Shown here: positions 1-12,716 of the stretch, piece after piece | Numbering within the stretch: position 1 is the first letter of the stretch | How the letters are laid out: every line of letters begins with the position of its first letter | Assembly: GCA_005784505.1 (NCBI GenBank) | Contig: VCAZ01000005.1 | Location: 2,432,001 to 2,496,000 of the forward strand | Origin: Bagarius yarrelli | Lineage: Eukaryota > Chordata > Actinopteri > Siluriformes > Sisoridae | DNA: 64,000 nt | Reading direction: 5' to 3' | Position numbers and translations under genes: made by a program | The notes under the pieces: generated by a model | What the model was told of the DNA's origin: nothing | Databases searched by the model: none | The model's input: only the letters and a program-made list of their open reading frames with translations

Positions 1-668
1 TGTGCTATTTTAAAGATTGCAACTATAAGCGCTATGAGTGGCTAACAGCTAGCACAGATCGCAATGCTCTATTCTGGTATCTTAACTTATTTGTTGTATT
101 AAAAACAGAAGAAAGCCACTCTGCTTATATTCATCAGCCAAATACCATAAAAGTTGTAAACATTTAAGACGACCACATGTGCATGAAAAATCTGTAGTGT
201 AGGAATTTCTAGGGATTGAGCCTGTTTTAAAAAGGAAAACAACCCGAAACAACTAACTAATAAACTAAATCCTATAATCAGGATTTATTTGGACAAAACG
301 CCTGCAAAAACCCAAATTTAACCTCAATCACTGTAGACTAAAAGGTCTAATAATCCATATTCCCCAGACACACAGAAGAATAAATCGAACAGATGCATGA
401 TTAATCAGAACTGCTGGATGGAGCTGGTTAGACCTAAATTACTGCATGCATTCCTGCAAGTCAATATCAATATTTCCCGCCTCAATTTACAAATGCCGAT
501 AGCACTGTAAAAGTAGCGTAGATCTTTGTCCGCATAAATAATGGCCATTCTAGAAGCTAGTAGGACCTGGGCATATTTTTTAAAAATTATTTTAACTGAA
601 ACACAAATAATACGTATTTGATCTGACTAGCCAGTTAAATAACATTCATACATAGCTTTTTCCTGATG

Positions 669-701
<33 letters not shown>

Positions 702-2955
702 GCTACTGCTCAGCATTCAGCCAACCCTATGGAGACCATTGTCGACTAGCAGGCAGACAGTAAAGAGCAACAGAGAGAAAAACCTTAAGCACTTTCGGGA
801 ATAGTAAGCCAACAGCGCCGCTGGGACCTCCCAGAGTCATCTCTACTTACAGACCAAACACACCCAAACACAAACCAACCAAAACACAAGAGGGTTAGCC
901 ATTTTTGGATTCAATTACAGCAGGCACACAGGAGAGTAAGAAGCATGGTTTAGTCCCAATGTTTGTTGTCACCAGAGACACAACCTCACACAGGGTTTAA
1001 GCATACACCCGACTAAAGAAGCTGAATTTTTTTATAGATTATTTAACACCCTGAGACATTGACCCAAAATAAGCATTATCAGCTTATGGAACATGTTAAA
1101 GAGTAGTGCAAGGAAAAGTTTGGAGAGAAAATAGTTTGTTTTAGCGATTCTAAAATACAAAAAATTACTTTTATGTCACAGCTGCCTTGAATTCTCAGGG
1201 TAGCATCAGACCGCAGCATCAATTAGCATTCATTAAACACAATGAATTTGATAGGCTTAAGATGGCAAAGCTTTTGTATAAAGGCTGGAAATGTCAAACT
1301 CATTTGTGTAATAAATCATACATATAATTATTATCTAAAAGTATCTTAATAATATGATATAGTTAGTCTACAAACTGAGATGTCTTTAGTAGTTTTCTTC
1401 TATGGTCTCTTAGTGCTCATTATTAATCAAGTAAATGTCAAGTTAAGATCATGTGTGATAATATGCAGTTAAACGAAAAAAAAATACAGTCAAATTAAAG
1501 TACAATAAAATTATACAGGTGTTTTAGCTTTTAAGCAAATAGTAAAAAAAATACACTTTGCACTTAACAACAGAACCATAGCTGGTTATTTATTTTTTAA
1601 TATAAATGATTAAATGTTCTAAAAACAACTAGTTAAATACTATTTAATTGAAATATTTGATACTGTAATCATTTTCAGCAGCAAAATAAAATGTTTGAAT
1701 ATATAGTTAGTAGTCAGTAGTAATGATACGATAATTATATGATAATTCCACAGACAAATTAATTAATTAATTACTTTTTTCACTTTATTCTCCAAATTAT
1801 TTGAATTTTATGTCCTTTAGAAACCCTATTATCTATTTAAAGAATATGAAACCATCATAGAACTTCCTGTTGGTAGACCACACACAACTTAATTCTAAAA
1901 ATAGAAATAATTCTAAAACTGAACGAACTCAACAGTAACTTTTATAAAAGTGAACATAAGCTTTAAATGGTGGTGTCTCTCAATGAGTAATGAATAAAAC
2001 ATAAAGAGGAGTGAGTGGGGTTATAGGACAATACATGACTGTAAATTTTCAGATGAAAGCATATCCCAGAGCATTACCACAGCAGTCGGCTCATTTCCGT
2101 TTATAGTTTAATTTAATGCTTGAGAATGTCTCCAAAAAAGTTGCCAGCTATAAGCAATAATTCCTTCACCAACTTTTAGTCGACAGAATACTGTAATGCT
2201 TTATAGGAAGACACACTTGGGTAAGTATGCTAATAAGTTGTCCACAAACTATTGAATATAGATTATATAAACACTTATAACCTTGATAAAAAATGTAACG
2301 CAAGTTATTGGAAATTTTAATGGTCTTTATTCCATGCTGTTATTTTGTATAATTAAAATAGTTCTGTGAGGCTCCATTCACAGTCTATACTCATGAATAG
2401 TTTAATGATCTTTATAACAGCATTCGTTAAACAGCTTCACTAAGACAGTATGTTTCTGACCCTCTGTACTTTTAATTAACATCTACATTGGTTATAATCA
2501 TTAGCCATTAGCTTTTGTAAGACGAGCAGCAGTACCAATAATGTACAAATGAACATATAATCATAATTATACTGGTTATCTGTGAATTAACCAGGCATGG
2601 GATTAATATTACAAAATAAATCCTGAAAATGTGGGAGCATGGTACAGTATTATATATTAAATATCTGGAGACGGATTGGTAGTGTGTGGAACCATGCTCT
2701 CAGATGGTTCCGGCATCTAACATTTAGGACGCTATAATTCATGGCTGAAAGTGTCAGAATGAGTATGTTTGGGCTCTCGAGTGGAAGATCATGTGGTGCT
2801 GAGTCCAAAAGAGAGACATTGGCTGTGCTGTTAGTTAGAGGGATGAATCTTACTCTGGAAGTGTGTAAATGTGTTTGGTGATGTAGCTAAAGAAGCAGAT
2901 CGAAAAGAATAAAGTTTCTTCGGTTGTCATATGACCAAAATTACTGAAGCAAATT
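1..2955. other. AT-rich non-coding DNA, no gene seen
   Basis: No open frame with recognisable coding character was found on either strand. The only distinct object is an (AAT)n tract at 669..699. It may be part of the long cadherin intron or intergenic DNA. Confidence 0.5.
669..699. repeat. (AAT)n microsatellite
   Basis: An uninterrupted run of AAT units, about ten copies. Confidence 0.95.
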
Positions 2956-2956
2956 T

Positions 2957-3190
2957 CTTTCATACATTCATTCTTTTTTTCTTTTATTCAAACTTTTATT
3001 CATTCTTTTGTTTATAAATTCATTCATTCTTTCTTTTTTTTTTCATTAATTCATTCATTTTTTCATACATACATTCTTTCTTTCTTTCATACATCCTTTC
3101 ATTTTTCATACATTCTTTTATTTTTTCCATACATTCTTTCGTTCTTTCTTCCTTTCTTTCATTCTTTCTCTTTCTTTCTTTTATTTTCTG
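2957..3190. repeat. TTTC/CATT-rich pyrimidine tract
   Basis: Degenerate repeats of TTTC, ATTC and CATACATTC fill this block. The 63-residue Lys/Glu-rich open frame on the minus strand is a translation of the repeat and not a gene. Confidence 0.85.
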
Positions 3191-4050
3191 CACATTTCCA
3201 AACAATCTCAATCTGGCCTCTCTTTGTCCCCAAAATGTCTAACACAAGCTGTCCTTCTGATGTGCTTGTTAATAATATATCTATCTTTTTTAATTTTTTA
3301 ATAGTACTTTATAATATAATCAAAATTGTCTTTACAAAATTGTCATACCAAAATTGAAAAAACTTTTTTTTTTTTAAAATGAAAAAAAATTAAATATAAT
3401 AAAATTTTTAAATGTATTTTGACTTCCCAAATTGCCTTAATAAATTAATATATAATTTAATAAAATAGAAATTAATGGGGGCATTAAATATTTGAACTTA
3501 TCTTAAGAACTTCTTCAAAATCAGAACTAAAATCTATGCATCATCATCTTACAGTAATGGCTTTTAATAATACCAAAAATGCACTCCGAAAAAAAACCCT
3601 TAACATCTTAAGAGAACCTCATCAGTAACCATGCGATATTCAATTTCCTATATTTTATAATTTCACACTTTAACTATCATAAAAACCTGACAATAAAGGC
3701 CGTTATTGCGTTAATGCATAACAGACAATGTGCTGTTCCGAATAGTTACTGCAGATTGGAAAGCCATTCAGAAGCTAATGAGAAACCGGCACTGAAAGCG
3801 GAGCTGAAAATAAGCATGCGCTTATCTGCTCTTTGTATCTGATTTGTGTATAGACCAGTGGCAGAGTCTGATCGCTGGTTAGGCTGCTTCTTCCATGTTT
3901 ATTAACACAAATAATGACGGAAGGTAAATGCAATAGCAAGAGGCACTAAGCGTTATTTGGAATTATTTCGAAGGTTCCCCAGAGGCCAACAAACCGCTTT
4001 TAGAAACCCTTTACTGTATCGCACAAACAGATTTGTAAATAGTCTCTTTG
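3191..4050. other. Non-coding DNA, no gene seen
   Basis: AT-rich up to about 3660, then less AT-biased and non-repetitive from 3690 to 4020. No coding frame was recognised. The latter part looks unique and could be conserved non-coding sequence, which cannot be tested here. Confidence 0.35.
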
Positions 4051-4052
4051 TG

Positions 4053-4070
4053 ACACACACACACACACAC
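4053..4070. repeat. (CA)n microsatellite
   Basis: Nine CA units. Confidence 0.9.
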
Positions 4071-4430
4071 CTATATACACAAACCCCTGCATTTAAACGT
4101 GCAGATTATCTTTTGCAAGCTTGAAACGCGTTTTCCTAAATATGCTGCAAATCCCGCTTAGCGCACAAATGTGTCAGGCCTGTGTACGTTGCCTTACGCT
4201 CCGGCAGCTTCCAAACAAAAAAGCATCCTGAACAGATACAGAAGCACCGATAGAGAGGGAAAACGTGTGTGTGTGAACAGGCAGCTAGCCAGGGGTCTTA
4301 AGTTGTTCCCCTGTTTCAGTAATATTGCATGGCGCTGCACCAACTAACACACTAAGGCAGCTGCAGCTAAGGAGTCGCAATATCACTGTGGTTTCAGCAC
4401 GTTCTATCTTACCCAGGCTAATAATCCAAG

Positions 4431-4506
4431 CACACACACACACACACACACACCATCCCTGTCAGCATTTCCTTACCAATATTTCCCATCATGCTCTCTC
4501 CATTCC

Positions 4507-4537
<31 letters not shown>
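4431..4537. repeat. (CA)n followed by (GT)n: complementary dinucleotide runs
   Basis: A (CA) run at 4431..4453 and a (GT) run at 4511..4537 are separated by about 57 bp. They are complementary and could pair as a hairpin. Another short GT run lies at about 4644..4663. Confidence 0.9.
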
Positions 4538-4855
4538 AGAACGGGAATGTAATCAAATAGCAAGTGCCTCATCATCCTCCTGGAGCTCAGAGTGCCCTGA
4601 AACACTGGACACTCAAAAATCAGTGAGTACCTGTAGACTCAAAGTGTGTGTGTGTGAGTGTGTGGGAGAGAGAGAAAAAGAAAATAATAAAAAATAAAGA
4701 ATTTTGAAAGAAAACAAGCAGTGTATCTGAAGCTCAGCAGAGTGCCGCGTGCAGCCGAGAGGTTTTTGTTTCATATCATTATTGTTTTCTTTTTTTTTTT
4801 CTTTTTCTCAGTTTCTAACTTAAAGGCAGTGTCTCCTTTGGGGAAAAGTGTAGTC

Positions 4856-4892
<37 letters not shown>

Positions 4893-4903
4893 CTCTCTCT
4901 CTC
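4856..4903. repeat. (CT)n tract
   Basis: About 24 CT units with one G interruption near 4890. The Leu/Ser-rich 100-residue open frame across it is a repeat translation. Confidence 0.95.
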
Positions 4904-5313
4904 ACCTTCTCTAAGTCTTTCTGCCCAAAGCAGTCAACCCATATAACTGTCAGTGAGATATACTATTGTGTCTATTCAGCCTCACAGATGCTAATTCTAC
5001 CATTAGTCTTAATAAGAGATTAGCCTCTAGCGGGAAAGTTGGAGGCAGAGGTATGTAAAATGATGCAATGCAGTTATTGGGACTGGGCCTGTAATGAGAC
5101 ATTGAGAGGCTGCAGGTCAGAGAGAAATCGACCGAGCTCAATCCCTAGGCAGCGCCGTTAGCGTTAGAGATGGACAAACATGAGCAGCCCGTCCCATGAT
5201 GAAGGATTATGTGATTTTATTGTTTTACACAAGATATTGATGTTCTTCTGACCGGAATTCTGACTGTGGATTTCTTATTTTCTAACACCTTCCTTTCTTC
5301 CATAAATTCTTTT

Positions 5314-5576
5314 TTCTCTGTCTGTCTGTCTGTCTTTCTATTTTCGAACACCTGCTTTCTTTATGCAAGGTTTCAAAAAGCATCAAAAGAAAGAAAAAAA
5401 GAGACGTTAATATGAAAGAAAGAAAGAAAGAAGAGAGAAAGAATAAAAAAAGAAAAAACAAATATATAGAGAGTGAAAAAAGGAAGGAAGGTGTTTGTTT
5501 TCTTTCTTTCTTTCTAACCTTTTTTCTGTCTTTCTTTTTTTTCCTAACACCTTGTTTTCTTTCCATTCTTTCCTTT

Positions 5577-5607
<31 letters not shown>

Positions 5608-5625
5608 ATTCTTTCTTATTAACAA
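5314..5625. repeat. Polypurine and polypyrimidine mosaic (TGTC, GAAA, TTTC)
   Basis: Begins with (TGTC) units near 5321..5336. Purine-rich GAAA runs follow at 5387..5490, and the sequence then switches to TTTC runs at 5500..5620. Several overlapping open frames on both strands (Lys/Arg-rich or Phe/Ser-rich) are translations of the repeat. Confidence 0.9.
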
Positions 5626-5629
5626 TCTT

Positions 5630-6335
5630 TTTTATTGCTTTACACGAGATATTGATGCTCTTCTGACCGGAGGTCTGACTGTCATAGACATCATAACAGA
5701 AAGGATTTGAAGGCCCGACTAGCTGATTTAATTACATTTAATAAAAATGTCCATTTCTTGCTACTTGAACCACTGCTGAGGTAGAGAATGTTTCAGGAGC
5801 CGCGGTTGATACACTGACCTGGCCTTGCAATTTGGTTCACTCTCTAAATTAAAGATGTAATTGTTAGATTGGGGTGGAAATCTCCGGTTACAGGCTATGC
5901 TAACATTTTACTCTGTACGGGAAGTCGATCAAGACTCGGGAAGACAGATGTGATGTGATTAAAGTGGCGGTATTAAATCTTTAGTAGCAGCGTAGCACAG
6001 CACGACTGGAGCAAGAAGACTGACAGAAGTGGCACTGAGGGTAGTTAAGTTTATACAGAAATAAAAAGTAATCACTGGTGCGTTTGCGTGCAGTTGAAAC
6101 AGATAGGCAATAGTAACAGATTGTTAGTATTGCCCCCATTACAGTCTTGTATACAGAGAAAAAGAGGATGAATATTTTAATTAACTGATGAATTTTTGTT
6201 TCTGTCGAATTGATTCAGTTACATAAGATCTGAATCATTTTCTTTCCCAAATTCCAACCAGTTGACCTCAAAGCAGTATAAAGAGTTTACTAATGATCAG
6301 TAAATGAATGTAAGAAAAGTCTAATGCCACAAGCC
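5630..6335. other. Non-coding DNA, no gene seen
   Basis: No recognisable coding or repeat family. The words ACACGAGATATTGATG and CTTCTGACCGGA near 5642..5671 also occur, slightly diverged, near 5227..5260. The TTTC/GAAA block is therefore flanked by a direct repeat of roughly 40 bp. Confidence 0.4.
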
Positions 6336-6492
6336 TGTATTCCTTTTTTCTTTCTTTTTTTTTCTTACATTCTTTTTTCTTTCTTTATTTTCTACATTGT
6401 TTTTTTTTCTTTCTTTTTTAAATACTTTGAAATCATCACATGGAGGAAGCCATAAGAAAGAAAGAAAGAAAAAAGAATGTATAGAATAAGGG

Positions 6493-6527
<35 letters not shown>

Positions 6528-6880
6528 AAAAGAAAATGAAAGAAAATATTAGAAAGAGAATAAACATATGAAAGAAAGAAAGAAAGGGAAAGAAAAAAAT
6601 ATGTATTGAAGGAAGGAAGAAAAAAAGGAAAGAAGGAAAGAAGGCATTTTATATTTCTTTTTTTTTTTATCTTACATCTGTCATGTGTCTTTACTTCTTT
6701 TTTTCATTTATTTTCTAGTGCATTCCTTTCTTTCTTCTTCCTTCCTTTGTTATTTTCTAAAAACTTCCTTCCTTCCTCTGCTTTTTTTCTTACATTCATC
6801 ACCCAACCTTATTTCCTCCCTACATTTCTTCACCTTCCTTTCCTCTCTTCCTCTCACCCTTCTTGATTTCTTATAAGAAA
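6335..6880. repeat. Strand-switching TTTC / GAAA / TTCC block
   Basis: Pyrimidine-rich (6335..6420), then GAAA-rich including a clean run at 6494..6530, then GGAAG-rich, then pyrimidine-rich again from 6650. The Phe/Leu-rich open frames at 6606..6876 are repeat translations. Confidence 0.9.
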
Positions 6881-6889
6881 TATTCTATA

Positions 6890-8105
6890 ACACCACCAGC
6901 CTGAATAAAAGAGCATGATTTAATAAATGAAATGGAGGCATGCATTATGCATATTTAATGAGGATCTATGTTGCTGAATCTGATCTGGTTTTATCTGTGC
7001 TTATTTCAAGACGAATTGGACAAATAAAGTCTCTTGTGTTTACTGTAAGCTAAACTATGCAGCACAGCCTGACGCGAGTCATTATCAAAAACATTTGATT
7101 AGGTCATTTACTCCAGATGATGGACAGAGTCGGCTGAGATCATGAATGCAGTACAATCGCAAATAGTTTGTTGGAGCTGTCCACAATCTTTAGTCTAAAT
7201 CCTTTATCGTTTAAAAGCCTCTTCAGTGACAGGAGGATAAAAGAACAAGCATTAAAAGCTGGAGCTCCAGACACAGTGATGACAGATGGAAAAAAATATA
7301 TTGATGGTATGAGATAAAATGCTTAAAGACAGGTTAAAAACAAAACAACAACAACAACAAAAAAAACAGGAACAAGGACAGCTGACTGTCTTTGTCTGCC
7401 GTAGGACATGTGAACCCACTGAGCTTTCTAACAATGCTTTCATTGAGAGCGGAGGGAATACAAATAGGGCCAAGCTCTGGGCTAGCAGACTGCGTGTACT
7501 GCTCTGTAATCTCAGCGTGTAGGAGCTAAATTACACTGTTCATCTCGTCAAGCACAGAATTGTGTTTCTTGACAAGATACTGAAAGCAATAAGAAGTCCT
7601 TCGCCACATTCACGATTTATTTATTACCTCCTCTTTTTTTCTCTCTTTTTCACTCAGTCTATCTGTCTGTCTGTCTGTCTGTCTGCTAAATTACACACAA
7701 ACCAGCACAATTATATTCCTGGGGCATTCTACGCTCTTCCTTAAACCCTAAGCACGTAGGTATATGCATGGGTTTGTGTGTTTGTGTGTGTGCGTTTGAT
7801 GTTGTGGATGTGTGAATATGCAGAAGATACAGAAAATCATCCATGCGTGTAATTGTACTTTACTCTCACTTCATCATCGCAATCAATTCTGGATTGTCGC
7901 CTTTTACAAATACAAGAACACAAAAACTAAATAAACGACTTGCACATTCTCATTTTGAGGAAAAAATTGTTATTGGATCCACAGTTATTAAAGAATTTTC
8001 TCAAGAATTCAGGGAAGGTCATGCTGCGTGAGGGAGGGATGGATTTATTCTTCTATTATCTAGCAAACGCATACACATTTACATTTCTTCGGGCTAGTAC
8101 AGTAC
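6890..8105. other. Non-coding DNA, no gene seen
   Basis: Mostly unique. It contains a (CAA)n stretch near 7346..7360 and a (TGTC) run near 7662..7684. The 6930..7060 interval has homeodomain/POU-like AT words (TATGCATATTTAATGAG). No coding frame was supported. Confidence 0.4.
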
Positions 8106-8108
8106 ACT

Positions 8109-8620
<512 letters not shown>

Positions 8621-8751
8621 GCGCTCTCATATATCTGTGCATATGATCAAAATGTACATAAATTTGCAACTTGATCCTAATCATAATTGTACATAAGTAG
8701 GAATGAATATGTAGCAATGCACATTCAGGGTGTTATTGCCTCAAACCCACT

Positions 8752-8832
8752 GTGTTCCCAAGATAGGCTCCAGATCCACTACGTCTCTGATTGGGACAAA
8801 GCAGCTAGTGAAGAAGTAAGGATGGTTAAATG
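8752..8832 (+). repeat. Tail fragment of a tRNA-SINE-like interspersed repeat
   Basis: TGTTCCCAAGATAGGCTCCA followed by 'ATTGGGACAAAGCAGCTA' and GAAG matches the common fish SINE tail that ends in GGATAAAGCGGTTA followed by GATGAATG. Diverged, with the head missing. Confidence 0.4.
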
Positions 8833-8869
8833 ACTATATAGATAAAAAACTATATTTAGACACTGGTTT

Positions 8870-9025
8870 TAAGAGCCACTTACATTTATATGTTTGTTCA
8901 TCCAACAGTTGAGAATTAAGAACTTTTAATTAGGGGTCCAGCAGTGGCAGCTTGGTGGTATTGGAAACTGAACCCATGATCTTCTGATCAGCAGTCCAAC
9001 ACCTTAACCACTGAGCTACCACTTC
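8870..9025 (-). repeat. tRNA-derived SINE, diverged copy
   Basis: Reads as the reverse of the standard copy at 26161. The tRNA-like head is at the right end (CACTGAGCTACCAC) and the GCCACTTACATTTATATG core is at the left. Confidence 0.65.
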
Positions 9026-9249
9026 TATATGATTCCACTGATCGGCTTAACATATTAAGATTTTGCGCAGGTGTTTTTAGACAGTTTTCAGACTTTTAAA
9101 TTGAGCCATCTGAAAAAAGGCACAGAACCTTAGAATCAGCGGCTGATCTGTAAAAAGTGAATTAATGTGAACGACTTCAAAATCTTAAACACATCCTGCT
9201 GGAATTACTTGCCGCATTTTGGTACAATGTTTTGTTGTATTACTTGTAT

Positions 9250-10047
9250 TCAGCGGTGCATTCGGTACCTGGGCCTTCAGTGGGGATTTACCCAACTGAT
9301 ACACTTCTTAATACCACCACTAACATGTCATAATTATTAAACCAATAATACTATACAAAAACACAATATAACACAGCGTGACATTACAGAAAGAAAAAAA
9401 TTCCTGTATTAAGACAAAGAAACATTTTCAATATAATATCATTAAAGCAAGAAACACTCTGCATTGGTCTGGAGGTGGCGAACAAACTCTTTCCTGGGCT
9501 GAGACGAGCTTCTTCAGGGTTAACTGACCTCTCCTTAAGATGTCTAGCTTTTCTAGAAAAATCTGTCCTAAAAATGGATTTTAAAGTATGTCCAAGACAA
9601 TTCCTTCTCCTCCGTCAGCCATTGTGGGCATAAAAATTCTAATTTAACTATATGGACGTGTTTCGCTAGTCGAACTCGGATGTTGCAGTTTCACTCTGGT
9701 CAACCAATCAGAGGACGGAAAAAATGCTAGCAGGCGAACTTGAAATCTGATTGGTTAAAGAAACAGTTTTTAACCAATTAGCAATATAAGTTTAAGTGGC
9801 AGCACTACTGATTTTGAAGGCCCTGGTCAGATCAACATGGCAGCACATAAAAACTGAAATCTGATTGGACAATCCACATACACCTACTGGAAGAAGTGCA
9901 GCAAGAAAAACAGTTTGGAATAAACTGAGAAGTTGAGAATAAACTAAATAAAATTAATACGATTTAATGGAACAAATATTAGAATTTTGGTTGTAAATTT
10001 AGGTTAGATTCTAATAGTGTTTAGGGCAGCAGAGAAGTCCTTACTGG
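9250..10047 (-). mobile_element. Non-autonomous hAT-like element (copy A)
   Basis: Aligns by eye, in opposite orientation, with 54503..55395 along its length. Shared blocks include TAATAGTGTTTAGG (near 10013), the ACCAATCAGAGGACGG region near 9705, a start codon in ATGGCTGAC (minus, 9622), and GTATCAGTTGGGTAAAT near 9290. The predicted peptide after the ATG (MADGGEGIVLDIL, then a stop) resembles the N-terminus of ZMYM-type hAT transposases as I recall them. The right end CAGCGGTGCATTCGG resembles the other copy's CAGTGGTGGGCTGTCAG. Most of the transposase is absent, so mobility would need enzyme from elsewhere. The class is inferred; the relationship between the two copies is seen. Confidence 0.65.
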
Positions 10048-10559
10048 CCCTGAAGTTTCATTTTTAGCTAGCAGATTTTTGCAAATGCTTTTTGTAAAGA
10101 AATTGCAGATACTGCTAATGTTGCCTTAAAAATCCAAAATCTTTTGACCCTCAAAGTTACAAGGTCCTCTTTGCTCTATGTTCAGTAACATTGATTGGAT
10201 TTATTTATTATTTATGTTAGATTCCAAATCCCTGTGAATGATTGATAGCATGATTAAATAAGCAGAATGACATTAATCATTCATTTGTTATGCTACAAAG
10301 TTTTTTGTTGGGCTACGTTCAATTTGAACTCTGACAGGAATCACAGTTTATTACTAAACCTAATCTGAAAACTAAGCTCATTTTATTTGTCACAGGAATA
10401 AAGGTTTAGTACTATTGCACCCTTTAACTAATAAATTCATATCCGTATTATTTATCTGAAATAATCAGACAGAAAAAAGTTTGTTTTACAGTTAAAGGCA
10501 TTCCCGTCTACAAATAATTTCTGGTAGATGTATATGTGAAAATAAGAGCTTCCGGAGTG

Positions 10560-10832
10560 GTGCAACATAAAATTGGGAAAGTTCAAGTTTGATGACTGAT
10601 GATGCCACAACCATCATCTTTGGAGGAATGGTGTGCAGACCTGGCTCCACTGTTGATTACAGAAACACCAGCCAAATGTGGGCTATCTGCCAGTGGACAG
10701 GTAGTGCCTTTCATCTATGCTGCCAGATGCAGTAAATTGGCTTCATATTTCCTGAAGGAAGCATGTGACAGACTTTATGCTACCCAGTTGGGCGATATTG
10801 TATTATGGAGTAGGCCAGTGGGTAAGAACTAG
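10560..10832 (+). other. Unrecognised segment with a 77-residue open frame ending near a splice-donor-like site
   Basis: The open frame from 10599 (MMPQPSSLEEWCADLAP at its start) is not a low-complexity translation and has balanced codon content. Just before its stop the sequence reads GTGGGTAAGAAC, a good donor match. No domain was recognised and no convincing acceptor was found. It may equally be part of an interspersed repeat. I assign no function. Confidence 0.2.
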
Positions 10833-10938
10833 CTAAAAAAGTGAGAACACATGAGAAAATTGTTACATATATTTAATTTCTAGCTAAATATTTTTTAAAA
10901 TCCACAGCATTAGTAAACATTGTCCATCTAAACACTTA

Positions 10939-11070
10939 CACTTATGGCATTTGGCAGACGCCTTTATCCAGAGCGACATACATTTTGGTGGTAATTTGGT
11001 GGTGCTGGGAACCAAACCCTGATCTTTTAATTAGCAGTCCACTACCTTAACTGTTGCACTACCACTTCCC
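10939..11070 (-). repeat. tRNA-derived SINE with internal deletion
   Basis: GGCATTTGGCAGACGCC at 10946 leads directly into TTGGTGGTGCTGGGAACC. The segment that normally holds the GAGCAATTGGGGGTTAAGG block is missing. Confidence 0.85.
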
Positions 11071-11099
11071 CTAATATATCTAAATGTGTGTTTGTGTGT

Positions 11100-12040
11100 A
11101 TCTGCTTTCAAAACTGTCTGTTTTAAAGTGTCACGATTAACGCCAGCTGGCGAAGGACAATTCTAGAGCCACCCAAATCCCTGTAACAAAGCATTTTTAA
11201 ACATTGGCAGGAGGTTGCATATGAGGACTAAATCTGTAAAGCCCTGTATCTGCCTAAACAGATGCACAAACACATACACACAAATATGTACAAGCCATGC
11301 ACTTTACACATGCTTAATCCTCTTTTAAGTTTTTTTTATAATTCAAATGTCTCATGTGCAACACAACTGGGAAATTGTTTTATTCAAGAAATTTTTACTC
11401 TAAAATGTGTTTCAGAACGACCCAAAAATAAATAAATTCAGAAATGTGTGCTTAATGTAAATAAATGTCAATTTTATTTATACAAAATACATGTGAATTA
11501 ATTCATGTATAAGTTGTGAAAATTATAGATAATTTGGTTCCATCCATTTTATGAGCAAAATTAATCTAAATCGTTATTTATCATCCAAGGAAAATGATCC
11601 AAAGGCACAATGGTGGAGTTGGATCTTATGGAGTGAAGTTACTTTCACCCTCCAACAGTTGCAATCTTCCTTTTAATAAACCCAAAATGATCTTTTTACC
11701 CATAATGTTAATAGCATTTTAAGTTGCCAAAGTATCCAGAATTCTCTCTCTGAAAGACTTCTATTGCAAGGATTGTACAGATTATTAGGATAAACCGACA
11801 CAGAGGACTTCCTCTAAAAAAAATCAACACATCCTTAAAGACAGCTGTACTATACTGTAACTCTCTAAACTAGTTCTTACTACAGCAACAATCCCATCAC
11901 TAGAACAAGCACATGGAAATTCATCTTCGATTCCTGTTTTTACCCTGTCTGTGTATCTTTCACATTCTCACACCTTTCTAACTAGGTTTTCCCAGCCAAT
12001 AATCTTATATAGTTATACCACAGTTATACATCTAACTAAT
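11100..12040. other. AT-rich non-coding DNA, no gene seen
   Basis: No repeat family, coding frame or RNA gene was recognised. Confidence 0.4.
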
Positions 12041-12041
12041 C

Positions 12042-12150
12042 AGGGTTGAGGGTCTTGCACTAAGGCCCAGCAATGGTACAGTAGCTTTGTAAGCCTGGGA
12101 TCATTTGGTTAGTACTTCATCTTAACCATTTCAGCTGCCACCTCTCTCAA
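12042..12150 (-). repeat. Degenerate SINE fragment
   Basis: GGGTTGAGGGTCTTGCACTA, then AAGGCCCAGCAATGG and TTAACCATTTCAGCTGCCAC, follow the order of the standard SINE head but with many changes. Confidence 0.45.
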
Positions 12151-12519
12151 ACCATGTACTTTGGGTTGCTCCGCCAAAAGTGGCTAACCTTTATGTTGTG
12201 TTTGTATATATACTCTTCTAACTGGACACTATAAAGACTTGAAAGCCGACCCATGATGTCCTTTGACTTGTGCCTAATGCCCCACGGGTTAGACTCGCCA
12301 CAACGCCTAAGATAAGAGGTACAGAACCTGGTTGAATTGAAGGAAGGATGAATATAGGGATGGATATAGCTCAGCTTTAAGTTGCAGCTACTTTCAGAGC
12401 TGCTATAAACAAAAATGAGTCAACAACTGTAGCATATCCTGCATAAAAACTATCACCTGCAGAATCCAGGTAGACCGAGATTTCCCTATCATCTTTCTGT
12501 AAGTGTCTCTATTCAGGGA

Positions 12520-12716
12520 TGCCGTTACCAATTTTGGGCCCTATAAAAGAATATGAGGTCGGACCCCCAACCAAACCTACGTTGTCAAACTTACTATTAA
12601 ATTTCTGCCAGTACTGTTACTACTGATAAAACGTATCTCTGGGGGCCCCCCAAAGTGAATGGGCTCCCAACAATCGACCAAACTTCAGCCCATAACAGTG
12701 CCCCTGCCTCTATTTC
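12520..12716. mobile_element. Short hAT-like terminal fragment (family shared with 41965..42180)
   Basis: Both copies contain CAATTTTGGGCCC or CAATTTTAAGCCC, followed by TATAAAAGAATATGAGG or TATGAAAGAATAAAAGG, then GTTACTACTGATAAAAC or GTTACTACTAACAAAAC. Ends such as GGGGCACTGTTATGGG (minus) recall hAT termini. No coding part was seen. Confidence 0.45.

Noticed and set aside
5282..5710. Several overlapping open frames on both strands
   Set aside because: Lys/Arg- or Phe/Ser-rich readings of GAAA/TTTC repeats; no coding signal.
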